Assembly (NCBI GenBank): GCA_013399875.1
Contig: VXAZ01002480.1
Span: forward strand, 193,355-257,354
Length of the DNA stretch: 64,000 nt
Source: Gymnorhina tibicen
Taxonomy: Eukaryota; Chordata; Aves; Passeriformes; Artamidae
Direction: 5' to 3'
Shown: piece by piece, positions 1 through 12,801 of the stretch
How positions within the stretch are numbered: position 1 is the first letter of the stretch
Layout: each line of letters opens with the position of its first letter
Notes under the pieces: generated by a model
Database searches by the model: none
Told to the model about the DNA's origin: nothing
Seen by the model: the letters and a program-made list of their open reading frames with translations, nothing else
Position numbers and translations under genes: made by a program

Positions 1-827
<827 letters not shown>

Positions 828-917
828 CCATGTATGGCTTTGTCCCAGCCAATGCAGTCGCTCTTTCACCATCCCTAATGATTGTTGCAATATTAAAATC
901 TGTTAAATGGGCATGAC
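828..917 (-). CDS. STK32C: STK32C coding exon: DFN activation segment
   Basis: 90 bp exon. The acceptor is gtctttatttaag and the exon opens with GT, completing the Gly codon G|GT. It ends ATG G before donor GTAAGA, leaving one base of the Ala codon of APE. It encodes [11 protein letters not shown], then [18 protein letters not shown]. The magnesium-binding motif is Asp-Phe-Asn rather than Asp-Phe-Gly; I recall DFN as the norm in the STK32 family, so it is not read as damage. ALAGTKPYM is the AGC-like activation-loop end leading into APE. Confidence 0.95.
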
Positions 918-1595
918 CTTAAATAAAGACACATTTTAAGAAGGAATTAATGGCAGTGCAGTGGCAATGCAGAGTCAGAACACATTTGTTTCATAAGTTT
1001 CTGCCCTCGGACAGGGCAGCACAGGCAGCACAGGGTCAGGGTCAGATCCCATGGAATGGCCATAAGAGATCCCAAAGCTTTCCCAGGATTTGGGCTGGCC
1101 AGGTGATTAAAGGGTAGGGAGCTTTGGGCCTTGATTTTAAATCACTTGGAGCTAGCCAGTAGCCCCCAGCAGCTTCAGCACTGGCCAAATTGCTCTGGCC
1201 AGAAGTTACAGGAGTGAAAAAGACAACAGGGAAACACTGTCATAGAACCACAGAATGTTTGGGTTGGAAGGGACTTAAAGATCATCTCGTTCCAAGCTCC
1301 TGCCGTGAAGCTTCCACCAGACCAGGGTGTTCCAAGCCATTAAATTGCAATGACTCCAGATTCCCAGGGCTGAAGCAGGGCTGCCACTCCGTGCTGACCA
1401 CAGCACACTGGACAGGCCAGTTGAGTGATCCTCGCCAGCGTTACAAAGCACAGGGATGTTCAGCCAAACACGTAAAAGGAGAGCAGCTTTTCCCACACTT
1501 TCCCCAGGTAAAAAGATGTGCAGTACCCAGGACTGTAAAGAATCTGTCCCTGGAATGAACAAGGGAGCAAACAAAGAGGAGCAGAGTGATCCTAC
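918..1595 (-). other. STK32C intron, 678 bp, with one CR1 fragment
   Basis: The intron separates the 38 bp catalytic-loop exon from the activation-segment exon. It contains a short 3' CR1 fragment at 1241-1340. The remaining sequence is unique, with no further element recognised. Confidence 0.75.
1241..1340 (-). mobile_element. CR1 LINE 3' fragment
   Basis: On the plus strand this begins catagaaccacagaatg, then has a tttgggttggaagggac-type word and ccaccagaccagggtgttcc. These are the reverse complement of the CR1 3' end. The copy is 5' truncated to about 100 bp and carries no reading frame. CR1 is the dominant non-LTR retrotransposon in birds. It is oriented like the host gene. Confidence 0.8.
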
Positions 1596-1633
1596 CTTGT
1601 TCATCGAGGAGGATGTTGTCTGGTTTTACATCT
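1596..1633 (-). CDS. STK32C: STK32C micro-exon: catalytic loop
   Basis: A 38 bp exon. Acceptor cttttcccag precedes A GAT GTA AAA CCA GAC AAC, and the exon ends GAA CAA G before donor GTAGGA. Its first base completes the Arg codon AG|A, so the joined protein reads HRDVKPDN followed by ILLDEQG. It carries the proton-acceptor Asp, the catalytic-loop Lys and the Mg-coordinating Asn. The exon is easily missed by length-based gene finders, but phase and sequence leave little doubt. Confidence 0.95.
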
Positions 1634-2970
<1,337 letters not shown>

Positions 2971-3954
2971 CCAAAGGACCATATCCAAAATGGAATATGC
3001 AGCTTTGCTGCTTGCACCTTCACAATCAAGCAAGTCCGGCTCAAGATCCTGGCTTGTTTTTTAAATCAATTCCCAGACTAAGTAATGCTTCCCTGGAAGA
3101 GGTGAGTATCCCAGGGAATGTCCCCCTGCTCACCCTGTCACTGTCCCTGAGCAGCAGTGCTGTATCAGCCCACCAGCGCAGAGCTCAGGCTCTGTCAGCC
3201 AGACACTTCAGAGAAAATTCACATTTTCAATTGCAAACAATCTAATAAACCTGCTTAAAATATCTCAGCCTATCCTGAAGATGAATTGGAAAACACAACT
3301 GCTAATTTAACCAGATAAACCAGAAAAAGAGATTTATATTTACTGTGGAGTAAACCGCCTCTCTAAATCTGCCATGGGTCCCGCGGGAGACTGACAGCAG
3401 TGGGGATACACCAAAACAACGCTCATTGTTATATTTGGTGACTGCAGTTCCAAGGAAAGAGTATGTGGGATTGTATAATACTTATGAATCACTCACTTCT
3501 GCTCCCATCTTAAATGTAGGTTTATTCTAAAACTATGAGCCGAAAGGGTTTGCTACGAGAGCAAGTTCTATCCAGAATGTCATCACTTGTTGGGAAAAAC
3601 ACTTGAAATTGCTAAAAAACTGAAAAATACCAATATTAACTCAACTGGCCATTCCAGAGCAATGGATCAACAAAACAAACGTGACACGTCACCCACTTCC
3701 ATCACTTTGGGTATAAAACTTCCTCAGTTTTTAGAAGTTCAACCTGATTTGAGGAGTGTTTTTTAAAATTAGACCCTAAAATGTTGCTCAGTAATGAGGA
3801 TATTTCTGCCAGTGCACACACAGTGAAGTCATTATTGAGCAACTTGAAATGTCACTACTTGTAATGATCTGCTGCTAAAAAGTTACGAGAGCCCTTTGGA
3901 TGATCAGGTGTGTGGTTCTGCGAGCACTGGAGGCGCAGGGGAGGGAGCTGCTCA

Positions 3955-4194
<240 letters not shown>

Positions 4195-4734
4195 TCACCC
4201 CCCTCAAATATCCCCGAACCCCAGGCTGTGACTTGGCACCCACGGACAGCAGCATCCCTGCTCCCAGCGCCGTGCCCGACTGGGGAGTGCGCGGGCTTTG
4301 CTCCAGCCCCCCTGGCCATCGGTAACTGCAGTTGCCTCCAGGGCATGATGGCCGGCTGCGGAGAGCTTTCCAAAGGGAGAGCTTTTCCAACAGTTCTGGG
4401 AGCTGTGCGAGAGACCTTTGGGCTCGCTGTCTCTGGATGGAACCCGGCGTGAGGCAGCCGCGGGGGTCCCTTCCAGGCTCGCAGCCGCGGCTGCCCAGCG
4501 CAGCAGGCCGGCTCCGACCCGCCGCGCACATCGCTGCGCTCTGGAACGGGAGAATAATCCCCTTTGGGGTAGCACAGAGCGATCAGAATGCAAATTTGCT
4601 GCAACAACAACAAACACCTGGCCCAGAGGGATACCCCGAGACTGCCCCCGGAGCCCCGCTCTGCCGATGGGCACGGAGCCCGCTGGGCTGGCACGGGCTC
4701 CCCACAGCACAGCCCTGGGTGCCTCCCTCAGCTC

Positions 4735-4880
4735 CGCTAATGGCACCTTAATTACCAAGGTGACTGTTTTTAAAAGAGCTAATTAGCTATCACGGTAACT
4801 ATTTTTAAATGAACTAATGGCATGTCTACATCTACTATAATTATGTCTGCCCTCTGTGAATCATCAGACGCGCTGGTAAC
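4735..4880. promoter_or_regulatory. Candidate conserved noncoding element (homeodomain-like sites)
   Basis: An AT-rich block stands out sharply from its GC-rich surroundings. It has repeated TAATTA/TTAATTA-like cores (taattaccaagg, gctaattagctatc) and two near-parallel halves, gtgactgtttttaaa...gctaatt and ggtaactatttttaaa...actaatgg. That look is typical of vertebrate noncoding enhancers, but conservation cannot be judged from one sequence. Inference only. Confidence 0.3.
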
Positions 4881-5084
4881 AGGATGAGCTGGATGCGTTC
4901 CCCCGGACAGTCTGGCCACTGCCGCGGCCGGGGCGCAGCGCGGTCACCCGGGTTGGCCCCAGGCAGAGAGCGGGTCCCGCTCACACCGCGTGGGAACAAG
5001 GAAAGGGAATTTCTGTGGATGGCAGGAAACCGCAGACAGGTGGGAGCCGCGAACGCTCCGCACCTCTAAACGCTGCTGTTAATA

Positions 5085-5290
5085 ACCACGTGCAAGCGCT
5101 AATGGTGCTCGGTATAATATCATCAAGGACACGCTGCCGCAAGGAGCTGACAAAATAATAGGTGGTTATCGTTAGCCTGATAAACCCTGCAATTAGCGAT
5201 GCACAGGAACTACCGGCATTATTTTCCGTCGTCGTTACAATTACGGTGAGAGCTGAAAATCCGGTGTTGCAATAACCCTCTACACACCTC
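5085..5290. promoter_or_regulatory. Candidate conserved noncoding element
   Basis: A stretch without repeats is rich in short AT cores and CpGs (aataaccacgtgc, ggtggttatcgttagcc, gcaattagcgatgc, cattattttccgtcgtcg). It contains a CACGTG E-box and TTATCG and AATTAG words. CpG survival inside AT-rich intronic DNA suggests constraint or low methylation. No function can be assigned from the sequence alone. Confidence 0.3.
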
Positions 5291-8200
5291 AGTCCTCAAG
5301 TTAAGGGCACTTCGTGGGCGGAGTGACCTGAGCCATTTCCCTGGGTCTGGACCCCCCCGGTGCCCATGGGCGAGCAGAGCCCATCAACTCCAGCTGCCAG
5401 GGACTGTTCCAGGTTCAAAACATAAGGGAAAACCTCCTTCATGCAAACTTAATAATAATAATAAACGGCCTACCACAATGCACACCACCAGCAGGATCCA
5501 GCCCCTGCCTAGAGCAGGCTGAGTTGGTTGTACATTCAATAAACCAGGCAAAAATAACTTTATACATCATAAATTCTTTGAGCAGCAAAGCCCTAGCGAT
5601 TTTCCTTTAAAACATGGCCATTGCTGTAGAACTGCTCTGAACACAAACAACATTCTGAGCAACATTCTCTCCTGATGTCAGTTTATTCCACATTATTGCT
5701 GGCAGCTCATTCATTTCTAGGTGGTTTATTTTTTTAGGTTGTGACTTGCTGTACCTTAATGAGTATTGCAGGTTATTCTGATGTCCTTTGTTTCTGGTTT
5801 CTCCACAGTGAAAATGGGAGCCCAGCATAACAAATGAGAAAATGATGAAAACTTCATGTACTCTGTAATTATAATAAACAGTTTTCTGCAGTGGAACAGC
5901 ATCACCTCCACAAACAGCAGCACCAGTTCCGGGCACTCTGGAGATGTTTGTTCTGATTCCTGGGAAAAAAGTGGATGTCAGTGTAGAGGTCCGTCCTGCA
6001 GCTGAGCCCCGTGGAATGAGCGGGGGCTGCCCGAGGGCACAGTGAGCCCTACAGCCAGTGGACAGCCCTGAGTGCTCCAGCGACGCTCTGTCTGCACCAC
6101 AGCCATCGCCAGGTACTGATCACGTTACACGGCTCTCGGTCGGGATCTAACTCAACACCCGGACTGGTGCCGGTGCTGCCTCGGCTGGGCTCAGCCACTC
6201 GGTGCCCTGTCACGGGCAGGGACCATTCCCAAGGTGCCCCTGCTTACAGAAATGCGCCAATGTGTTTGTGTCCCCCCAAAATGTCAGTGACACAAGACGT
6301 ATCTTTTTCTTTTTGTGCTTCTCCGTTCACGTATTTGTTCCTGGGGAAGGAATAAACTTCTATTTGGTCACAAGTCAAGAGTGCGTCTTTTAAATTAATT
6401 CATTTTCAGGCAAGTCTACGACGCGGAGCAAGGCAAGAAGCAGAAATGGCTCTGTCCTCATTCTGCACAATGCAGCCACACAAAGGGAATGTTTGGTGGT
6501 TAAATACAGCCATTAGGAAAAACGAGTGGAACGGAGCCAGCCCTGCGAGGCACAAGGCAGGCAGCAGCTGGGAGCGGATTGCTCAAGACATGGCACATAA
6601 AAGCTTTCAGAGAGTCCCAGATACCCCGAGCATTCCGCCGCTGCCACAGCGGTTGTGTGCAGCTGCGCCCAGCGCAGGGAGGGCTGGAGCCCCCCCACGA
6701 TTCCAGCCAGGAGAGGGGCAGGTCACACCTCCCGGGCCCTGCTTTCTCCTTTAGAAATCCAGTAACTTTTTGCCCTGCTGATTCTGAAGGAATTCAGCAG
6801 GCTGAAATCCCCACTCAGATGAGAGGTCACCTAATCACTTAATACCATGTCCTGACTCAGTCTTGTTGTATAGGGACAGCACAATTTTCCTGGGCTCAAA
6901 GAGAAGCCTTCTGGGCTGCATTCTGGGCAGGATCCATGCAGCTGGTAAATAGTGGGGATGGCTCTACCTCGGCTGCACAAAGACATTGTTTCCTTCTGCA
7001 CATGCAGAGGTCATCCAAAGTGAAGGTACTCGTGACCCCCGAGGGACGTCACCGTCACGGCTGGTGCACAAACCCACAGCTGACTCAGGGATCTGTCTTT
7101 CGGGTCTGAACTGGGAGCAGTGGGTTTCCTTCTTGAATTTCTCCTTTGGCTTCTGTCTTTGTAAGACGAGACCGATGCCCTGTAATCCTTGCACACACAG
7201 ACACTCTGTTGACTTCGGCTCAGAGCCACTGGGACATTTCAGCACACAAGCCTGGATTTCACTTTTTGTGTTTTTAGAGCAGAGTCAAGGCTTAGAGTCA
7301 GCCAACACTACACACCTACATCAAACACCTTAATCCTACCCAGTTCTGAACCGTGGCCAGACACTGCTCCAGTTTATAAAAATGCTTATTTGCAGTGGTT
7401 GCACCTTGCCCACATATATTGATTTCTTCTCCAGCTTCTGCTGGGTATTTATCCCTCCCTGTTTTCCCCAGTATCTACAGAGCTGCCATTTTACCAGAAA
7501 GGTTGAAATTTGAAATGGGAAGCATTAACATAAAATTGCCCGTGGCACCCAGAAGCATCAGTAGGCTTTGGGACTGCCTGGGGAAAGAAGTCTCTGCTAC
7601 GGGGGATGCACGGCAGCAGCCTCAGGAAGGCTGTTGAGGAAACAGATTTGCAGCCTCTGGAGCAGGAAGAACTAAGTCTTTCATTCTGAAGGACCAGAAA
7701 CAGTGGGAAGGCACTTACCATGATGTAGAAACAGCTCAAGCTTTTTTGACAACTGATTTCATTTTTGAACACTAAATTTTACTTTGGAGACAGACTGCAA
7801 GGGCAAGGACGATTGTGTTCACTGGTTTCCTGAGCTTGTGGAGCAAAGAGTAAAGCAGGTGAGAAGGGCTTTACTGTGCCTGTACACTGCCAAAAGAATA
7901 ACCTCAATACTGACTTCTAACAAGTTCATCTCCTTTAGCCAAGTTCTCCTTGAATGGCTCAGCTATTACACCAAGACATCATTCACTTTTCCCAGGGTTT
8001 TCATCCTTTAGAAAGCTGCTGGAGGGAAATCCCTGTCACCCAGCTACCCCTCTGCTTTGCTCTTGTACCAAGAACTGCAGGCAGAATCTTGCCAATTATC
8101 TATTTAAAAAAACCCATTTAAACTCTCAGCTGCTATCAGGAAAGCTGCAAACAGGGATCACTCTGTTCTGGACATGGCCACAGCTGCACAGGACACAGAA

Positions 8201-9227
8201 CTACTTCCCTGGCATTTAAATGTATCTTTGTATCCGTCCTGTATTATGATGGTGCTGTTGGCAATTAAAATACAACCCTTCCCTGGTAATTAGCATCTGT
8301 GTAATATTGGTAATCAAAAAGTTGATAATAATTTGTTATACAATTCTCAAAAATATTAAGGATAAAATCAGCTAATACAATTTCTTTTTAGGCATAGCCA
8401 AGAGAACAAAGCTTAAAGCTGCCTTGCAGGTGTATTGCAGTGGTATAATTACAGTATCAGGGACTCATTAAGCACATGAACCATGGGAACAGCTGGAGGA
8501 AGCTCTGCTGGAAGCACCTCCCACAGGTACCCCCCAGGAGCAGCTCCCCTACAAGAGCAGGCCCAGAAGGGGACCCAGCCCCTCAGGGGTGCCACTGGTC
8601 CCTCGAAGGGGCTCCCCCTGCCCAGATGCTGACCCAGAGCTTGGTGCCACGAGCACGAGAGACTGGAAACACTAAAGGCTGCCAGCACCTGCAGGAGCCT
8701 GTGCAGCCCCTCTCCATCCCTTCAGGGCTGGTCCTGGGGAGGGAGCTCTGGGCAGGGCAGATCCTTTCAGACCTACCCTTAGTGGGCAATGGGTCCGGTA
8801 AAACTCAGAGGGACCTGTGGCACCAGGCAAAGTCCTGGGCCAGGGCTGCAGCTGCACACAACCAGCCCGTGACAGTGGCACTCGCCCCGCGCTCAGCGAG
8901 GACACGTAACTGGAACTCTGTCCGGTCCTGAATAAAAACATACTTTCAATCAATCAAAACCCTGCACTGCTTGACTGTGCAGCTCATTCAGGCAGCACTT
9001 TGTCCTGGAGCAGCTCTGAGAGCAGCGTCTCGGGCAGTGTTTCTCCCAGCCATTATCTCCAGCACACAAAGACCCATGTGCAGCACCAGCACATCTGCTG
9101 CCATTCCCACGGCCACCTTTCCCGAGTGCCAGTGACCCAGCCCGGGGGACACAAACGTGTGACAGCTGCTGGCTGTGACAACAGCACTTCTCAGCCTTTC
9201 CATCCAGCTCACAGAAGGGTTTGGGCC

Positions 9228-9430
9228 CAAAGGGACCCCAAAGCCCATCCAGGGCCACCCCTGCCATGGCAGGGGCACCTCCCACTGTCCCAGGCTGCTC
9301 CAAGCCCCAGTGTCCAGCCTGGCCTTGGGCACTGCCAGGGATCCAGGGGCAGCCACAGCTGCTCTGGGCACCCTGTGCCAGGGCCTGCCCACCCTCCCAG
9401 GGAACAATTCCTTCCCAGTATCCCATCTAA
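9228..9430 (-). mobile_element. CR1 LINE 3' fragment
   Basis: The plus strand reads aaagggaccccaaagcccat, gccatggcaggggcacctcc, ggctgctccaagccccagtg and gccagggcctgcccaccctc. This is the subtype seen again near 9903, 12624 and 31216. The terminal cacagaat tail is degraded and the copy is 5' truncated, without coding capacity. Confidence 0.85.
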
Positions 9431-9902
9431 ACCTCTAAAGTTGCAGTGGTAGCCAAACAAGTGCAACCCTCAGGAGCCATGCTCTAAGTACGAGGTTATC
9501 AGCTCGACAAATCTGCCTTCACATCTTTAAGTGCTGATTTTGTTTCCGTCTCCAAACACCTTGCCACATTTCAGTCCTTAGGATATTTTTCATAGAGCCT
9601 TACAACTTTAGTTTTTCCCTGCTGAAAAGCTGTGCTTTTCCACAAGATTGATGGACTCATTTGTCAGAACACCATAAATCATTAAAATCTTTTTTATGCA
9701 GCACTGCTGTTTGCTGCAGCCAAGTTGTAACAGCAGCTGATGAAACTTTTATTCACAGCAAGCCTGTTGGTGTTTCCAGGTCGTGTCAACACTTCCATAA
9801 AAAATCTCTTTCTCAGTTGCTTATGCTAGAGCCAAAAAAGTCTTCTGACCCAAAATAACACCTGCTGTTCTCAACAGCACCTCACTGTGCTGTATATCAG
9901 AG

Positions 9903-10078
9903 GATCATAAAATCCCAGACTGGTCTGGGTGGGAAGGGATCTTAAAGATCATCCAACTCCACCCCCTGCCATGGCAGGGACACCTCCCACTGTCCCAGGC
10001 TGCTCCCAGCCCCAGTGTCCAGCCTGGCCTTGGGCACTGCCAGGGATCCAGGGGCAGCCACAGCTGCCCTGGGCAATC
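9903..10078 (-). mobile_element. CR1 LINE 3' fragment
   Basis: It starts with the tail gatcataaaatcccagactg, then gggaagggatcttaaagatc, and stops at agctgccctgggcaa. It belongs to the same subtype as the copy 700 bp upstream and is in the same orientation. It is 5' truncated at about 176 bp. Confidence 0.85.
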
Positions 10079-11074
10079 TCAATAGCTTCAGTCTGGAATC
10101 CTAAGAGTGTGTTCCTGTGCTTCTCCTGTGCAGGTCCACAGAGGCTCAGGAGACCCCTGTGGATCTGTATCTCCTCTGGGTGTACCCAGCACTCCGTGTA
10201 CTGGGAAAGGAAACCACATGTGCAGGTGCAGCTGCGGTGGCTCAAAACACAGGCAAAGCTAAGCTTGTCCCTGGTTTTTGGGGGTTTTTTTCCAGAATGA
10301 GCCTTATTCTGTCTTGCTCACAGAAATGGGACAACCAGCACACTGAAACTATGTCAGGAAAAGCTCTCCTCATTGGTACCCTGCAAACAGGGAGCCAAGG
10401 CCTTCCAGTTGGTGTCCAACAGGGAACATTTCCTAATTTCCCTGCAAGAAATCATGGAAGGGGGCTGCAGAATGTTATCTACAAGGTCTGAATCTGATTC
10501 GTGATTTAATGCAATTTAAGGTGGTTCAGAGTAAGCATTTCCCTTTAATGTCACGCTGAGAAAATAAGGTCCCATCAGACATTAAGAAGATGTTTTTGTA
10601 ATTGAGTTTGGATATGGGGGATTATTTGACTTGCAGCTCCAAAACACATGTAGACTTCTTTTCCTCAGGAGAGACACTAATCCAAATAAACAAGGAGAAA
10701 CTGAAGAAGGGACAGCAGAGAAACCTAAAGAACAAAAAGGAAAGGAAAGGAAATTTTCTTTGCTTTTACTTATCCTGGTTCTCCACCTCTCCCCCTGCAC
10801 GCCGGCCGTGCGGCCTCACCACCAGCCAGACACCCCAAACCTGGTGTCTTCACTCAACATTAAAACAAAAATGCAGACATTTGGGATCATCCTTTGTAGA
10901 TGCTGAAAGCTGGGTTGCAGAGAGATTTTCCAGGTCTCTGCCAGTGTCCGTGTGAAAGTCCTTGCTTTCACACGGATGCTGGCTGAAAACAGTCAGAGGT
11001 TTTTGTAAACCAGTCCTTTTATCTTGAAGGTGCAGTTTGTTGTGATACTGACTGGAGAAATATTTTGGACTGGG
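10079..11074. other. Intronic unique sequence with a 12 bp perfect hairpin
   Basis: This is mostly unique intronic sequence. Positions 10947-10958 (tccgtgtgaaag) and 10965-10976 (ctttcacacgga) are exact inverted repeats around a 6 base loop. I see no gene here. Confidence 0.5.
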
Positions 11075-11247
11075 TGTTGTAGAGTTTAACCAATCACGCT
11101 AGGAGGTGGATGGTCAAGGACCAATGACCTTATGCCATTCAAGCGAACTAACATATAAAAACCCATCTGTAAATTAAATAAATAATTCCATTTTCTTCCC
11201 GAATCGCGCTGTGTCGTTTCCAACTCCGTCCCGGTACCACAGCGACA
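11075..11247 (+). mobile_element. Possible solo LTR of an avian endogenous retrovirus
   Basis: The segment starts TGTTGTAGAG and ends CACAGCGACA, the TG...CA ends expected of an LTR. In order it shows CCAAT at 11090, a second CCAAT near 11120, a TATA box (acatataaaaaccc, about 11151), AATAAA-type signals (aaattaaataaataatt, about 11173) and a CpG-rich end (cgaatcgcgctgtgtcg). That order fits U3-R-U5. No matching target-site duplication is visible next to these ends, 173 bp is short for an LTR, and there is no internal viral region nearby. It could instead be an old promoter-like element. Boundaries are approximate. Confidence 0.45.
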
Positions 11248-12623
11248 ATCCCTCGGCCGGAGCCTTGAGCGCATCTCCGGTGAGGCACGGTGTGCACCGG
11301 GTGCCCTCGAGGCCGCGGGGCAGCCGCCCCCGGGCAGGGTCCGGAGGGGATGGGCCGTGCCTCCGCCGTGGGGACGGCTCTGCAGGGAGCAGGGAGGAGG
11401 ACAGCCCAGGAGGCGTCTCTGGAGCTGTCACACTTCCTACGGAAAGGCTGTTAGGCATCTACATTTTTGTCTGGCTTTAATCACATGCTCAGAGATCTCT
11501 GCTGGGCTTTTCTTTTTCAATAATTAAAGTAGAATGATGAGAACTCAGACCAACCTGCAGAGATCCCTGAAGACACTGTGACCCATCTTTCTGCCTTTTG
11601 GATGGATCCAGTCCTGGATCCAGCATTTCCTCCAGCTCAGCAGCACTGCACAGATTTACACGAGGACCTGGACCCCTGCGCACAACCACAGCTAACGAGC
11701 GTTTTCTGAATAAATTGTGCAATGCTGTCCTGTGGGTGACACGCTTTTTGAGTTATGTCTAGTATTTGGAGCCATCTCTCCTTATGGCCAAAACTACATT
11801 CTGTGATAGGCTGGTTAAAGAGGCAAAATCATTTTTTTAGCTATATATTTGACGGCTATTGGGAACAGAAAGAAATCTAATTACTTCCAGTGAAGATTGG
11901 AGGGCCTCATTTAATCTCTGAACGTAAATTGATGTTGAAGTTCCCTGACCCCAAGGCAAGAACACTCGCTGTGCTATTTTGAAAAGCCTCATCACTCATC
12001 GTGATCCGGCCCTGACGGGCACTGGCATCGAGACCCAAGTGGCCTCAATGTCCTCGTTTGTGCTGCTGCCACAACACGCCCCCAGGCACCAAAGCTTCCT
12101 TTCAGTGCTGAAGGAAATAAACACAGGTCTTTCTTTTCAGCCAAGAAAGAAGGGGATACTCGTGTTTCACAGCGCAAAACCCTCAGGAGGAATCAATGCC
12201 ACTTGCAGCCAAATGCTTCGTTTTCCCTTGGCAGAAGCTTGCTCCATTGAGCTGGTGTTTACCACCAGGCTGCACAAAGGGATCAGCCCTGGAAGAGCAG
12301 CTGCAGAGGCTGGGGGGACGGAGATCCCTTCCAGAGTGCGGGCACGGGGTCTCTGGTGTGCGTGGGCACAGACAAACCCCCTGCTGCTCCTGGCTGCTCT
12401 CCTGCCTCCCTCACTGCAGCCGGCCCACCGAGCAGCCACCCTCAGCCACCCTCAGACAAGGGCAGCCCGTCCCCAAGGAGCCCTCACAAGCTTCACAAGC
12501 CTTTCTATCAAACCTACCAAACAGCACTTCATTATATCAGGTTACCAAGATAAAGAAATAGGCTTTGGATCTCTCCATATTTCCAGGGATGGGATGACTC
12601 TGCCCAGGAACACCCTGCCAGTC
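11248..12623. other. Intronic unique sequence
   Basis: A CpG-rich patch at about 11250-11420 directly follows the possible LTR; AT-rich unique sequence comes after it. No gene or repeat family is recognised. Confidence 0.45.
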
Positions 12624-12801
12624 TTAGAATCACAGAGTCATAGAATGCCTTGGGCTGGGAGGGACCCTGAGGCTCATCCCATCCCACCCCTGCCATGGCA
12701 GGGACACCTGCCACTGTGCCAGGCTGCTCCCAGCCCCAGTGTCCAGCCTGGCCTTGGGCACTGCCAAGGATCCAGGGGCAGCCACAGCTGCTCTGGGCAA
12801 C
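12624..12801 (-). mobile_element. CR1 LINE 3' fragment
   Basis: The tail ttagaatcacagagtcatag is followed by gccatggcagggacacctgc and the ggctgctcccagccccagtg block, stopping at agctgctctgggcaac. It is 5' truncated and of the same subtype as the copies near 9228 and 9903. Confidence 0.85.
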
